Of a DNA stretch of 64,000 nt, positions 1 to 8,485 are shown in pieces (positions within the stretch are counted from its first letter, which is position 1; each line of letters starts with the position of its first letter). The notes below the pieces were generated by a model. It was not told the DNA's origin. It saw only the letters and a program-made list of their open reading frames with translations, and did not search any database. The translations under genes were made by a program, and so were the position numbers. Location: positions 682,001-746,000 of the forward strand of contig NZ_BEYR01000001.1 of NCBI RefSeq assembly GCF_002933815.1, written 5' to 3'. The DNA comes from Sphingobacterium sp. HMA12. GTDB taxonomy: Bacteria; Bacteroidota; Bacteroidia; Sphingobacteriales; Sphingobacteriaceae.

Positions 1-253
1 TCTTTAAAAAAGTATTTGCATCTTTTAAAATAAAATCTTTGGAACAGCTGAATGCAAAATGTCTTGTCTGGAGATTACCCTGTTGTTCCCAAAGTCCAAG
101 CATTGCCTTTTTATTTACTCCGATCCAGAGAAAGGCAATCGGCCTGGTTTCATCATAATGTGCAAGCTCAAGTCCCAATATTTGAGTATAGAACTGAACT
201 GCGTTTTCCAAGTTGCTTACTTGAATGTGTGTCTCATATAATCCTTCAATCAT
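1..253 (-). CDS. VOC/glyoxalase-family protein, 3' end outside window
   Basis: Reading the minus strand from the ATG at 253 gives 84 codons that run off the left edge, beginning MIEGLYETHIQVSNLENAVQ. The pattern of a beta strand with a metal-ligand-type His (ETHIQVSNL), then FYTQILGLEL and an FLWIG strand, is typical of the vicinal-oxygen-chelate fold (glyoxalase I, bleomycin/fosfomycin resistance, dioxygenases). Family membership is clear. The substrate cannot be inferred from this N-terminal part. It is co-oriented with the acetyltransferase upstream, 53 bp away. Confidence 0.8.
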   Translation of the reverse strand, partial: MIEGLYETHIQVSNLENAVQFYTQILGLELAHYDETRPIAFLWIGVNKKAMLGLWEQQGNLQTRHFAFSCSKDFILKDANTFLK

Positions 254-306
254 TTTTACATATTTTATTATTAATAAATTATAATATTTTGATAATAACG
301 ACTATT

Positions 307-819
307 TCATTTTACCATATGAATAATCGGATAATCTTTGCCTGAGCCGTCTTTTTCGGATCTTCCTGCTTTTCTGAACCCTAATTTTTCATAAAATCCG
401 ATAGCCTGATAATTTTGCTCGTTGACGTCAACCTTTGTAATGCCATTTGTCTCATCCATGAATTGAAATAAGCTCTTTCCATAACCTTTATTACGGTATT
501 CATTATGAATAAAAAGCATTTCGAGGTTTCCTTCTGATACTGATGAAAATCCGACAGATTCCCTATTTTCAATAAGGAGAAATACTTCGAGATTGGGCAG
601 ATAATCCTTCGGGATGACTTCTTTAAAATAAATAAAATCTTCTTCGGCAAGAAAGCCGTGAGTAGCTTTAACCGCAGATTCCCAAATTTCCATAATTCTG
701 GGGTAATCTCCGCTGGTTGCAAGCCTAATTTCAGTTTTATATCCTAATTGAGCACTTCTGATCGCTGCTACATTTCCGCCGGGACCTGACCCGATAACCG
801 TAATATCAAATGTTTCCAT
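307..819 (-). CDS. GNAT acetyltransferase fused to the N-terminus of dihydrolipoyl dehydrogenase
   Basis: The 170-residue ORF has two unrelated parts. Residues 1-29 ([20 protein letters not shown] and the next few residues) match the FAD-binding GxGxxG start of dihydrolipoyl dehydrogenase. From about residue 31 ([20 protein letters not shown] onward) it is a complete GNAT N-acetyltransferase of the YjaB/YiaC type, with the acetyl-CoA loop in [13 protein letters not shown] and the late motif [13 protein letters not shown]. The join is in frame, so the enzyme would be made from the dehydrogenase start codon. The sequence directly shows a recombination joint. Whether the chimera is active is unknown, because the short N-terminal piece cannot bind FAD alone. 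A TetR-type operator lies immediately upstream. Confidence 0.8.
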   Translation of the reverse strand: METFDITVIGSGPGGNVAAIRSAQLGYKTEIRLATSGDYPRIMEIWESAVKATHGFLAEEDFIYFKEVIPKDYLPNLEVFLLIENRESVGFSSVSEGNLEMLFIHNEYRNKGYGKSLFQFMDETNGITKVDVNEQNYQAIGFYEKLGFRKAGRSEKDGSGKDYPIIHMVK

Positions 820-852
820 TTTATTGTTAAATATTCTTAATAATCTAAAAAT

Positions 853-866
853 AAACCGATCGGTCT
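853..866. promoter_or_regulatory. TetR-type palindromic operator
   Basis: ACCGATCGGT is a perfect 10-bp palindrome between the TetR gene and the acetyltransferase fusion. Related CCGnnCGG or CCGnnTGG cores occur at 2011 and 3161, next to the other TetR/efflux genes. It probably binds the TetR protein encoded at 885-1481 (inference). Confidence 0.45.
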
Positions 867-884
867 TTTTAAAGATAAAAAAAA

Positions 885-1481
885 TTATACTTTCAAATTC
901 CTGATCAGCCTCTCTAAAAAGGACATCGCTATATTAAGTTCTGTCATATGCTTGTTGACCTTTGCCTGCATAAATGCACCTTCGATCATTGAAATCATCA
1001 CGACTGCAATTTCGGTCGGATCGGTATCTACCTTTATTTCGTTTCTTTTGATACCACGTTTGATTTGATTTTCTAGGGAAGTTTTCCAAAAATCAAGCGC
1101 TTTTTGTACACGTTTTTGGAGTGACGGGTGTGTATCATCAGCCTCGGTAGCAGTATTTAGAATAGGACAGCCTGCCTGTAAATACGGATACCTGAAATAG
1201 TTTTTGTAGGTATGGGGATAAACCAGCAATCTTTCAATTGAATCTTCACTTGCTAAAATACGTTCTTTCATATGCTGCGTTACCTTACCAAAATTGTAGT
1301 CAAATACGCTTAATGCAATCTCGTCCTTATTCTCAAAATTACCATAAATGCAACCTTTCGAAAGACCGGTGGCGCTCATTACATCATTTATCGATGTACC
1401 CGCAAAGCCTTTCACATTAAAAACGGTCGAAGTTTTCTCTATGATCAGCTGTTTGGTATTTTCGGATTTTTGAGTTTTCAT
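885..1481 (-). CDS. TetR/AcrR-family transcriptional repressor
   Basis: 198 residues. The N-terminal helix-turn-helix (about residues 10-58) contains [20 protein letters not shown] followed by FENKDEI, the standard TetR DNA-binding signature. The rest is a helical ligand-binding domain with a central Cys in [20 protein letters not shown], as in TetR_C regulators that control short-chain dehydrogenase or efflux genes in Bacteroidota. An ACCGGT-containing site (about 1528-1534) lies 47 bp upstream and another operator lies just downstream, so autoregulation is likely. The ligand is unknown. Confidence 0.9.
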   Translation of the reverse strand: MKTQKSENTKQLIIEKTSTVFNVKGFAGTSINDVMSATGLSKGCIYGNFENKDEIALSVFDYNFGKVTQHMKERILASEDSIERLLVYPHTYKNYFRYPYLQAGCPILNTATEADDTHPSLQKRVQKALDFWKTSLENQIKRGIKRNEIKVDTDPTEIAVVMISMIEGAFMQAKVNKHMTELNIAMSFLERLIRNLKV

Positions 1482-1523
1482 GAGTAATAATTCTTGCCCA
1501 GGACAAAGTTAAATAAAAAAATA

Positions 1524-1538
1524 GAACAACCGGTCTTT
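1524..1538. promoter_or_regulatory. Possible TetR operator (ACCGGT core)
   Basis: An AACCGGTCTTT sequence sits 47 bp upstream of the TetR start codon, in its presumed promoter. It shares the CCGGT half with the palindrome at 853-866. The assignment is weak because only six bases are palindromic. Confidence 0.3.
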
Positions 1539-1579
1539 TTTTTTAAGAATAGGTGGGTAAAGGCTCAAATGTGGAGTTT

Positions 1580-1830
1580 TTAATTAACTTCAATAATTGG
1601 ATTCATAACTGCATTGTTGAACAGTATGTCCGCATTTCCGGTCTGATATCGAATCTCATTAAATAAATTCGTAACATCATCGTGTTTTAAAGCATTGGCA
1701 CGGATAGCTATAGCACGGCCTCCGCCAGCTATGATCTGATCGGTGATTTCTTCAGCCTCAGCGGATGATATGCTATAATTGATAATAATTGTACATCCTC
1801 GTTGGCGAGACGCGGATAACCTCAGAATGT
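1580..1830 (-). pseudogene. Short-chain dehydrogenase (SDR) remnant
   Basis: On the minus strand one frame ending at the TAA at 1580 reads ..GCTIIINYSISSAEAEEI.. then GGGRAIAIRANALKHDDVTN and ADILFNNAVMNPIIEVN. This is the second strand of the Rossmann fold, the helix, the cofactor-side Asp/Asn region and the NNAG motif (here NNAV) of an SDR enzyme. The start with its glycine-rich motif and the catalytic SYK half are missing, so it is a fragment of about 75 codons. A second decayed SDR lies on the other strand at 4782. Confidence 0.7.
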
Positions 1831-2007
1831 TGCTTTTAATTTGGGCTCGAGAGATTTAGTCTCAAATGAAAATGCAGAATCAGAGTGGGTTGAACAAACC
1901 GAGAGTTTCCTTTACTTGAGTTTAAAAGTTTTTTAGATAGTAAAAAGCGGTTTCAAAAGGATATTATAATTGATAAACGTATTAAACAAATCAATAAATA
2001 TATAAAA

Positions 2008-2041
2008 ATATACCGAACGGTATTATATTTTTATATATTTG
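2008..2041 (+). promoter_or_regulatory. Promoter with TetR operator
   Basis: TACCGAACGGTA (2011-2022) has perfect 5-bp arms around AA. TATATTTG (2034-2041) fits the Bacteroidota -7 consensus TAnnTTTG. The operator core resembles those at 853 and 3161, which suggests one regulator family controls this region. Confidence 0.5.
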
Positions 2042-2338
2042 TGCACAATTAAAGTTTTTGTCAATAGTAATGAGCAAGATGCCAAAGCAGAAAAAACAAA
2101 AGAGTTTATCATTCAGAAATCAGCACAGGTATTCAATATTAAAGGATATGAAAATACTTCGTTAGCTGATATCCGGGAAGCGACTAAACTGACTAATCGA
2201 GCGATATACGGTAATTTTTCAGACAAGAACGAATTGGCAGTTGCATCATTTCAGCATAACATCTCGATTGTGTTCAACCGAATCAGTAAATGCATAAATG
2301 ATGCTTCGACTTTGTATGGCTACAAAATAATATGGTAA
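2039..2338 (+). pseudogene. Truncated TetR regulator (DNA-binding domain only)
   Basis: The open frame encodes about 99 residues and contains a full TetR helix-turn-helix, including TSLADIREATKLTNRAIYGN and FSDKNELA. It stops where the ligand domain should begin; typical family members are about 190 residues. The only start in this frame is a TTG overlapping the predicted -7 box. The natural-looking ATG at about 2069 is out of frame, so a 5' frameshift is likely as well. I therefore treat it as a broken gene. If translated, a solitary DNA-binding domain could still compete for operators. Confidence 0.65.
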
Positions 2339-2344
2339 TAATTT

Positions 2345-3064
2345 ATGAACAATCTATTAAAATTAACGATCGAGGCACATGGGGGGCTTCAAAATTGGAA
2401 TATGTTTACTAACATATCTGCACATCTAAAAGTCGATGGGCTAACTTGGATTCGGAAGCAACAGCCAGGAATAATAAACGATACCTACGTGTCTGTAGAT
2501 ACAAAAAGACAATTTGTGTCTTTCCAACCGGTCTATGCAGATTGGAAGACATCGTTTGAACCTGATCATGTTGCTGCTTTAACGCTGGATAATGAAATAA
2601 TTGAAGAACTCTACAGTCCTAGGCAGTCTTTTTTTAACCACAAGAGAGAAACGCCTTGGACGCGCTTACAGGCATTTTATTTTGCAAGTTATGCGATATG
2701 GATTTATTTCAACGCGCCGTTTTGTTTTGCGGATCCCATTTTTGAGGTAGCCGAAATTGATCCTTGGGAAGAAGGCGGCGAAACATTCCGTAGGTTACGA
2801 GTTGTTTTTCCTGAGATAATTGAAAGCCATAGTCGTATTCAGACATTTTACATCGACAAGGAGGGGCTTATACGCAGGCACGATTATAATGTGGAAATTT
2901 CTGAAAATGTTGCAAGTGCACATTATCTATATGATTATACAGAGGTACAAGGTATAAAGTTTCCAACCAAAAGAGAGGTGTTTATCCGTAACGATGATAA
3001 TACAAGTGTTCAACCTGAGCCAGTCCTGGTCGTCGTTAACGTAATGGATATTGTGCTGAAGTAG
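2345..3064 (+). CDS. Conserved hypothetical protein, LolA/outer-membrane-lipoprotein-like fold possible
   Basis: 239 residues starting MNNLLKLTIEAHGGLQNWNM, 6 bp after the truncated TetR gene. The opening AHGG..W pattern and the repeated beta strands with FYIDKEGLIRRHDYNVEI and GIKFPTKREVFIRND resemble proteins that Bacteroidota place next to TetR regulators. They also resemble the strand-rich lipoprotein-sorting (LolA/LolB) fold. No signal peptide is visible and no catalytic motif is recognised. It lies upstream of an operator-controlled efflux pump, so a shared response to a toxic small molecule is plausible but unproven. Confidence 0.6.
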   Translation: MNNLLKLTIEAHGGLQNWNMFTNISAHLKVDGLTWIRKQQPGIINDTYVSVDTKRQFVSFQPVYADWKTSFEPDHVAALTLDNEIIEELYSPRQSFFNHKRETPWTRLQAFYFASYAIWIYFNAPFCFADPIFEVAEIDPWEEGGETFRRLRVVFPEIIESHSRIQTFYIDKEGLIRRHDYNVEISENVASAHYLYDYTEVQGIKFPTKREVFIRNDDNTSVQPEPVLVVVNVMDIVLK

Positions 3065-3156
3065 TTCGCAAATTTGCTGAACCAAGGCAGATGGAATGGT
3101 TACATTTGTAACAGGACAACAATACAAGACAACCTTAACTATTTTAAGGATTTTTT

Positions 3157-3194
3157 TTAAGCTACAATATACCGATTGGTATATTGTAGCTTAA
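3157..3194. promoter_or_regulatory. 38-bp palindromic operator of the MFS pump
   Basis: The two 17-bp arms starting TTAAGCTACAATATACC are exact reverse complements around a GATT centre. The palindrome ends 19 bp before the pump start codon. The central ACCGATTGGT is the same type of core as at 853 and 2011. The position fits a TetR operator that blocks transcription of the pump. Confidence 0.75.
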
Positions 3195-3213
3195 GTATTT
3201 AAAAATAAAAAAC

Positions 3214-4755
3214 ATGAATCGAATACTCCTCATCATTACCGTTATATCAGCGGCTATCATGGAATTGATTGATACGTCCATTGTCAATGTGGCAATCAAT
3301 CATATGAGCGGAAGCTTGGGTGCAACATTGGAAGATACTTCCTGGGTTGTGACTTCTTACGGCATCGCAAACGTTATCATTATTCCGATGACGGGTTTTC
3401 TTGTGAATAACCTGGGGCGTAGAAACTACTATATAGGATCCCTTGTACTGTTTACGTTATGTTCTTTTATGTGCGGCAACGCCTCCGGTATTTGGGAATT
3501 GGTGGCTTTTCGCTTTTTTCAGGGTATCGGCGGAGGAGCATTACTCTCTGTCTCTGCGACGGTGGTCTACGAATGCTTTCCAAAAGAAAAACAGAATATT
3601 GCGAGTGCCCTGTTTGGTATCGGTGTTTTTATCGGACCGACAATCGGGCCAACACTTGGCGGACACATAATTGATAACTTTTCCTGGGAATGGATTTTTT
3701 ATATTAATATTCCTATCGGTATCATAACTGCTATTATCTGTTATCGGATACTTCCGGAATCGCCAACCAGAAAAAAGGTCAAAGAAATAGACTGGGCAGG
3801 AATCTTATTACTGATCGCAGGGGTCGGTTCTTTACAGACCATTCTTGAACGTGGGGAAACAGAAGATTGGTTTGAAACCCAGTATATCACCATACTTGCA
3901 GTTATTGCATTTCTTTCACTTCTTCTTTTTATTTATAGGGAACTTACTACAGCACACCCTGTGGTGAAATTATCTATTTTAAGATCCCCTTCATTAAGTA
4001 TTTCTGCGTTACTCACTTTTATTACAGGTATGGGGATGTTTACTTCTATTTATTTGACCCCTGTATTTGCGCAGAGGCTTTTACAGTTTACCCCGTCAAT
4101 GGCTGGTTTAATGCTCCTTCCGGGATCTATTATAGCCGTATTTGCGCTAATAATTACAGGACGTGTGCTACAAAAGGGTGTACCACCTGCATTAGTTGTA
4201 TTCATCGGCTTCTGTTGCTTCATCTATTTCAATTGGTCGATGTCCAGGGTAACTCTAGAAGTCCCGTTCACAACAATATCAGTTAATTTGATTTTCAGGG
4301 CACTGGGAATGGCTTTGTTGACGGTTCCCCTTTCTACGCTTGCTATTTCGTCATTAAGACCTGAAGATATACCACAGGGAACAGCCATAAATAATATGAT
4401 GAGACAGCTGGGCGGGTCTTTTGGTATTTCTATCATCAATACGTTTATTGTCAGAAGAATGGCCCAGCACCGGTCGGATTTAGTTTCAAACATCACCTAC
4501 ACAAATAATTCAGTGGTAGAAAGGCTGGATAAGTATACAGCTCATTTTCAAACTAAAGGGTTTGGGCATGTTGATGCGCAGCATCGGGCCATCGGCCTAA
4601 TGGATATGATTGTGCAAAAACAGGTTTTCATGTTAAGTTATATCGACGCTTATCTTTTCATCGGGACGGCATTTGCATTATCACTACCGCTTCTGCTATT
4701 TTTCTCCACGCGGAAAAGCAATAAAAAAATTGTAGTTGCAGCAGCCGATCATTAA
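3214..4755 (+). CDS. MFS drug efflux transporter, DHA2 (EmrB/QacA) family
   Basis: 513 residues with about 14 hydrophobic segments, the usual length and topology of DHA2 proton antiporters. The first segment carries MELIDTSIVNVAINHM, the family's LDxTxxNVA motif. GFLVNNLGRRNYY is motif A between segments 2 and 3. FIGPTIGPTLGG is the proline/glycine-rich antiporter motif C. A predicted TetR operator directly precedes it. The expected role is proton-driven export of lipophilic drugs or toxic metabolites across the inner membrane. No adjacent membrane-fusion or TolC partner is present. Confidence 0.92.
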   Translation: MNRILLIITVISAAIMELIDTSIVNVAINHMSGSLGATLEDTSWVVTSYGIANVIIIPMTGFLVNNLGRRNYYIGSLVLFTLCSFMCGNASGIWELVAFRFFQGIGGGALLSVSATVVYECFPKEKQNIASALFGIGVFIGPTIGPTLGGHIIDNFSWEWIFYINIPIGIITAIICYRILPESPTRKKVKEIDWAGILLLIAGVGSLQTILERGETEDWFETQYITILAVIAFLSLLLFIYRELTTAHPVVKLSILRSPSLSISALLTFITGMGMFTSIYLTPVFAQRLLQFTPSMAGLMLLPGSIIAVFALIITGRVLQKGVPPALVVFIGFCCFIYFNWSMSRVTLEVPFTTISVNLIFRALGMALLTVPLSTLAISSLRPEDIPQGTAINNMMRQLGGSFGISIINTFIVRRMAQHRSDLVSNITYTNNSVVERLDKYTAHFQTKGFGHVDAQHRAIGLMDMIVQKQVFMLSYIDAYLFIGTAFALSLPLLLFFSTRKSNKKIVVAAADH

Positions 4756-4781
4756 TAAAATTAAACTCAAAAAATAAGAAT

Positions 4782-5084
4782 ATGAACACAAAAAACAACA
4801 CGGCAGAGGAAAAAGCGCGAAAAAAATAGGCAATAATTAACGTTTCTTCTGTTGTTGCCTATCTGCCGAGAAACCTTGCGAGATATTCAGCTAGTAAGGC
4901 TTCTCCGCATTCTTATACACAGTCGTTAAGAATAGCTCTCGATAACATTTCTTCAACAGTAAAGATCTTTTAACTTATGACTCCCTTAGTTGACAGGGAA
5001 TTTTCGGCACCCATTGGTGGAAAAAACGGTATTCCCGCATCTGAAGTAGCTACACGTTTTATGAGGAAAACCATCCCTTTTTAA
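4782..5084 (+). pseudogene. Decayed short-chain dehydrogenase with internal deletion
   Basis: One frame can be followed from the ATG at 4782 to 5084. It reads MNTKNNTAEEKARKK, stop, then AIINVSSVVAYLPRNLARYS with SASKASPHSYTQSLR, a further stop, then LMTPLVDREFSAPIGGKNGI. The INVSS, YSASK (catalytic Tyr and Lys) and SYTQSLR elements are the second half of a DltE-like SDR. MNTKNNT is a typical start for such enzymes. The cofactor-binding middle has been deleted and stops have accumulated. It is co-oriented with the pump and was probably once part of that operon. Confidence 0.75.
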
Positions 5085-5416
5085 ATTCTCTGAATTGTCA
5101 GAGAGAATTTCGAACCATTTGATGCGAGTCCGCCTGTCGAAGTAATCTGGGATTTTGCGGAAGAAAAAGTAGCTAATATATTTTTATCCGAAAGATTGAT
5201 CGCTAAGCTTACTGTTGGGGCATGACCGGGTTGCTCCAATCTTGTAACTAAAAATGTACCTTTGGCGTTGAAGATGGGGGACAGATGTCAATATTCAAGG
5301 GGAGCGGAGATTTAAAACAATGATGGGTAGGTATATTAGTAATCCTAGCGATTCGAATGTAAGAATCCAGACTGTAACGCAACCAGTGTCAATGGAATAA
5401 TTCAATAAGATTTCTA
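5085..5416. other. Intergenic, possible decayed coding DNA
   Basis: No intact gene. One frame near 5115-5220 reads like coding sequence (SPPVEVIWDFAEEKVANIFL) and ends at a TGA, but I cannot assign a family. The stretch is probably further decay next to the SDR pseudogene. Confidence 0.3.
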
Positions 5417-6193
5417 TTATAGCCTTGCCCTATACTGCTGTGGTGATAGTCCAAAATATTCTTTGAATAGATTGGAAAAGTTAGGTACGCTTTCATACCC
5501 AATTTGATAAACGATTTCAGCGATATGCATATCCCTATTTTCCAATAATTGAAGTGCCTTTAGAAGGCGATGCTGTTTTATGAACTGGAATATGGTGATC
5601 TGCATTTCTTCCTTAAACTGTCTGAAAAGCGTTCGCTCCGATAGAAAAAAATTAGCGCTAATCTCAGCGATTGACAGTTTATTGTCGAGGTGTTGGAGGA
5701 TATACGTGCTTACCTGGATCATCAATTCACTTTTTGCCGGCGTGATTTGTAACAGGGTCGGTTTTGCCAATAGTATTGGGAGCATAGACTTCAACGCCTC
5801 CAAAGTAGATGTTGTCAACGTGTCTTGGTCTTTCAGCTTCCAATGTCGCTGGCCAAAAATCAAAAAATGATTCAACAATTCATTTGATGGATACACCTTA
5901 ACTTCCTCGTGCATATTGTTCATATCCAAGAAAATGGTTTTTAATGACAGTTGCAGGGAACGGGAAATGAGTTTGTGTGGGACATGTGCTGGGATATATA
6001 CATAGAAAGTATTAGGCACACAGTAACTGGCTTTTTCTGTATAGATAAAGAGGGTACCATTTGTTGGGCTAAGTACCTGTACTTGATCATGAGCATGCAT
6101 TTCTGTATTGAATTGTCCATAGTTACGTAATTCAATTGTACCATCGTGAAAGTTCTTGGCACATTGAACAAAGGGAATAGTGGATTTTGGCAT
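5417..6193 (-). CDS. AraC-family transcriptional regulator
   Basis: 258 residues. The first part (about 1-130) is a small beta-rich sensing domain of the cupin type (MHAHDQVQVLSPTNGTLFIY, then YVYIPAHVPHKL). The C-terminal 100 residues carry both AraC helix-turn-helix motifs: LSIAEISANFFLSERTLFRQ, then IAEIVYQIGYESVPNFSNLF ending in FGLSPQQYRARL. It diverges from the isopropylmalate synthase gene across about 80 bp and is its likely local regulator (inference). Confidence 0.9.
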   Translation of the reverse strand: MPKSTIPFVQCAKNFHDGTIELRNYGQFNTEMHAHDQVQVLSPTNGTLFIYTEKASYCVPNTFYVYIPAHVPHKLISRSLQLSLKTIFLDMNNMHEEVKVYPSNELLNHFLIFGQRHWKLKDQDTLTTSTLEALKSMLPILLAKPTLLQITPAKSELMIQVSTYILQHLDNKLSIAEISANFFLSERTLFRQFKEEMQITIFQFIKQHRLLKALQLLENRDMHIAEIVYQIGYESVPNFSNLFKEYFGLSPQQYRARL

Positions 6194-6274
6194 TATTGAA
6201 TAACAATTGTTTTATTTTCAAATATATTAAATTCTGTAGTTCCGGTACTTTTAAACTATAAAAATAAGTTGAAT

Positions 6275-7408
6275 ATGAAACAAGTTAAGATTTTCGATAC
6301 TACTTTACGCGATGGAGAACAGGGGCCGGGCTGCCAGTTGACACTGAATGATAAATTAGAAATCGCTGAAAAACTCGATGCAATGGGGGTAGATGTGATA
6401 GAGGCAGGGTTTCCAATAAGTTCACCTGGAGATTTTAAGGCAGTAACAGAGGTTTGTAAACTGGTGAAAAAGGCAACAGTCTGTGCATTGGCTAGGGCCA
6501 ATAGGAAAGATATCGAACAGGCGTCTTCGGCCTTGGGTAAGGCAAAGGTGGCACGGATTCAGCTCGGAATTGGAACATCCGACATTCATATTAAATATAA
6601 GTTTAATACCACTCGTGAGGTAATCTTGGCTAAAGCTTATGAAATGGTGGCTTATGCTTCGGATAAATGTGATGAAGTACAATTTTTTGCCGAAGATGCT
6701 GGTCGCGCAGACAATGATTTTTTGGTTCAAATGACGAATACGGTGGTTGAAGCGGGTGCAAAAGTTGTGAATCTTCCTGATACCAATGGTTTTTGTACAC
6801 CCTATGAGTACTTTGAAAAGATAGCTTATGTGAATCAAAATAGAAGGGAAAAAGAGAACGCAATTCTTTCTGTCCACTGTCATAATGATTTAGGTATGGC
6901 TACAGCCAATAGTATAGCTGGGTTAATGGCGGGGGCACTTCAGGTGGAAGGAACGATTAATGGTGTGGGAGAACGTGCTGGAAATGCAGCCCTAGAAGAA
7001 ATTATTTTGACACTCATTGTAAAAGAAAATCTAGGGTTTGCGACCGGAATTGATCCAAAATATATTGTGGAACTAAGTAGTATGGTCGAACGGGCGATGT
7101 CAAATCCTGTACAGGCCAATAAGGCCATTGTCGGGAAAAATGCTTTTGCGCATTCTTCCGGCATCCATCAGGATGGCGTATTGAAAGACCGTAGAAACTA
7201 TGAAATTATTGATCCCCAAATAATAGGGGGGAAATTGCCTGAATTGTTTTTATCCGCAAGGAGTGGGCGTGCAGCATTAAAAGATCGGTTAAAAAGTATG
7301 AAAATAGATTTCCCTGCTGAACATTTTGAAAATATCTATAACCGATTTCTTGTTTTGGCAGATCAGAAACGTTTTATTGAAGATAACGACCTCCGGAATT
7401 TGATTTAG
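6275..7408 (+). CDS. leuA: 2-isopropylmalate synthase, short form without regulatory domain
   Basis: 377 residues from the ATG at 6275; an in-frame TTG lies two codons upstream. It starts KIFDTTLRDGEQGPGCQLT, with the metal-binding Asp/Arg of the DRE-TIM superfamily. It carries SVHCHNDLGMATANS, with the HxH metal ligands, and NGVGERAGNAALEE, as in isopropylmalate and homocitrate synthases. EAGFPISSPGDF favours isopropylmalate synthase, which condenses acetyl-CoA with 2-oxoisovalerate in leucine synthesis. The usual ~120-residue C-terminal leucine-binding domain is absent, so leucine feedback inhibition is not expected. No other leu gene is nearby, so this may be a paralogue in another pathway. 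Confidence 0.85.
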   Translation: MKQVKIFDTTLRDGEQGPGCQLTLNDKLEIAEKLDAMGVDVIEAGFPISSPGDFKAVTEVCKLVKKATVCALARANRKDIEQASSALGKAKVARIQLGIGTSDIHIKYKFNTTREVILAKAYEMVAYASDKCDEVQFFAEDAGRADNDFLVQMTNTVVEAGAKVVNLPDTNGFCTPYEYFEKIAYVNQNRREKENAILSVHCHNDLGMATANSIAGLMAGALQVEGTINGVGERAGNAALEEIILTLIVKENLGFATGIDPKYIVELSSMVERAMSNPVQANKAIVGKNAFAHSSGIHQDGVLKDRRNYEIIDPQIIGGKLPELFLSARSGRAALKDRLKSMKIDFPAEHFENIYNRFLVLADQKRFIEDNDLRNLI

Positions 7409-7443
7409 TCGGGAGCACTAATTACAATTATATTTTAAAAATC

Positions 7444-7848
7444 ATGAATGAACATCCAAACTTAGTTTTAGTTAACAAATTTTTCAATGCATATTCGAGT
7501 AATTCAATCGATGAATTGCAGGATATTTTCCATGCCGATGTAAAATGGCATATTCCTGGCAGGCACCCTTTAAGTGGAGTTAAATATGGGGTTGGAGAGA
7601 TCGTAGAATACCTTAATCAATTAGGTAATTTTAACTTTAGAGCCGAGGGAGTCGTATTAGGGGTAAGCAATGATTATGTAATTGACTGTCATAAAAATTG
7701 GAGTGAATTAGAAAATATAGAGAATTTAAATAATTTATCTTGTTTACTATGGAAATTTGAGGGCGGTAAAATTAAAGAAGTGTTTAATTTTCCTCAGGAT
7801 CAGCACGCAGTTGATTCTTTTTTTAACAAAAACTTTGGGGATAAATAA
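7444..7848 (+). CDS. SnoaL-like (NTF2 superfamily) protein
   Basis: 134 residues, 35 bp after the isopropylmalate synthase gene on the same strand and before a strong terminator. It has the small cone fold signature of SnoaL/ketosteroid-isomerase-like proteins: an N-terminal helix (LVNKFFNAYSSNSIDELQDI), then DVKWHIPGRHPLSGVKYGVG, and a final strand with GGKIKEVFNFPQDQHAVDSF. Members include isomerases, cyclases and small-molecule binding proteins. No specific substrate can be read. Confidence 0.75.
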   Translation: MNEHPNLVLVNKFFNAYSSNSIDELQDIFHADVKWHIPGRHPLSGVKYGVGEIVEYLNQLGNFNFRAEGVVLGVSNDYVIDCHKNWSELENIENLNNLSCLLWKFEGGKIKEVFNFPQDQHAVDSFFNKNFGDK

Positions 7849-7882
7849 CAATTGAATTAATAATCGTGGTAGATAATGTAAG

Positions 7883-7921
7883 CTATTAAACCTGCTGTTT
7901 AACGAAATGCAGGTTTAATAG
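7883..7921. terminator. Rho-independent terminator-like hairpin
   Basis: CTATTAAACCTGC and its exact reverse complement form a 13-bp stem with a 13-nt loop, 34 bp after the SnoaL gene. The U tract is weak. It probably ends the leuA-SnoaL transcript. Confidence 0.6.
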
Positions 7922-7971
7922 TTTACGATTCTATAATAATTGAATGACTTAAAAGGAAGGGATTAAGCTGC

Positions 7972-8307
7972 TTAAGTGCTTTTTAAGATTCTATATTGCA
8001 ATAAACTGAATATGGATATTGAGCCGAAGTATAACATTGCTATTGAAGCTGCAGAAATTATATTCTGATTTTCAATGTAATGTAATAATCCAGAGAAGAA
8101 GGCAAAAATGAAACCCAACGGCATTAATAGTGATAACCCAATGATCATGACGAGGCCTGTGATTCCATGGTTACTAATGAACGAAATTATAAGTTCAGTC
8201 TGTTCCTTCAAAAATTTATTAAACTCGTATGAAAACGCTTTGATAAATTTTGAAAATATACGAGATAACGGTTGCAGTAGATTTTTGTCCTTGATAAAAC
8301 GAATCAA
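7972..8307 (-). CDS. Small membrane protein, possibly 5'-truncated
   Basis: Up to 111 residues from a TTG. The frame stays open upstream to about 8389 without an ATG, so the start is uncertain or lost. The C-terminal half has two hydrophobic segments (around GLVMIIGLSLLMPLGFIFAF and ISAASIAMLYFGSISIFSLL) after a charged amphipathic region (FIKAFSYEFNKFLKEQTELI). No family is recognised. It may be the tail of a larger decayed membrane gene, because remnants of other genes lie directly upstream. Confidence 0.35.
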   Translation of the reverse strand: MIRFIKDKNLLQPLSRIFSKFIKAFSYEFNKFLKEQTELIISFISNHGITGLVMIIGLSLLMPLGFIFAFFSGLLHYIENQNIISAASIAMLYFGSISIFSLLQYRILKST

Positions 8308-8485
8308 TCCTATTAAATGCTTACTGAGAGAGAGTACAATATTGATCTCGGACAGAAAAGGGAAATGGTCTAAGTATTGTATAATATACTAGCTCATCTA
8401 GAAACTACAACGCGCCAAGAAAAAACGCCATATGGGCCCCCATTATATGAGTTCCTGCCGTATATAAATTAGAACTATCAAATTT

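Noticed and set aside
52..345. Plus-strand 97-codon ORF at the left edge
   Set aside because: The minus strand carries a clear VOC-family gene over the same bases; the plus-strand reading is a shadow.
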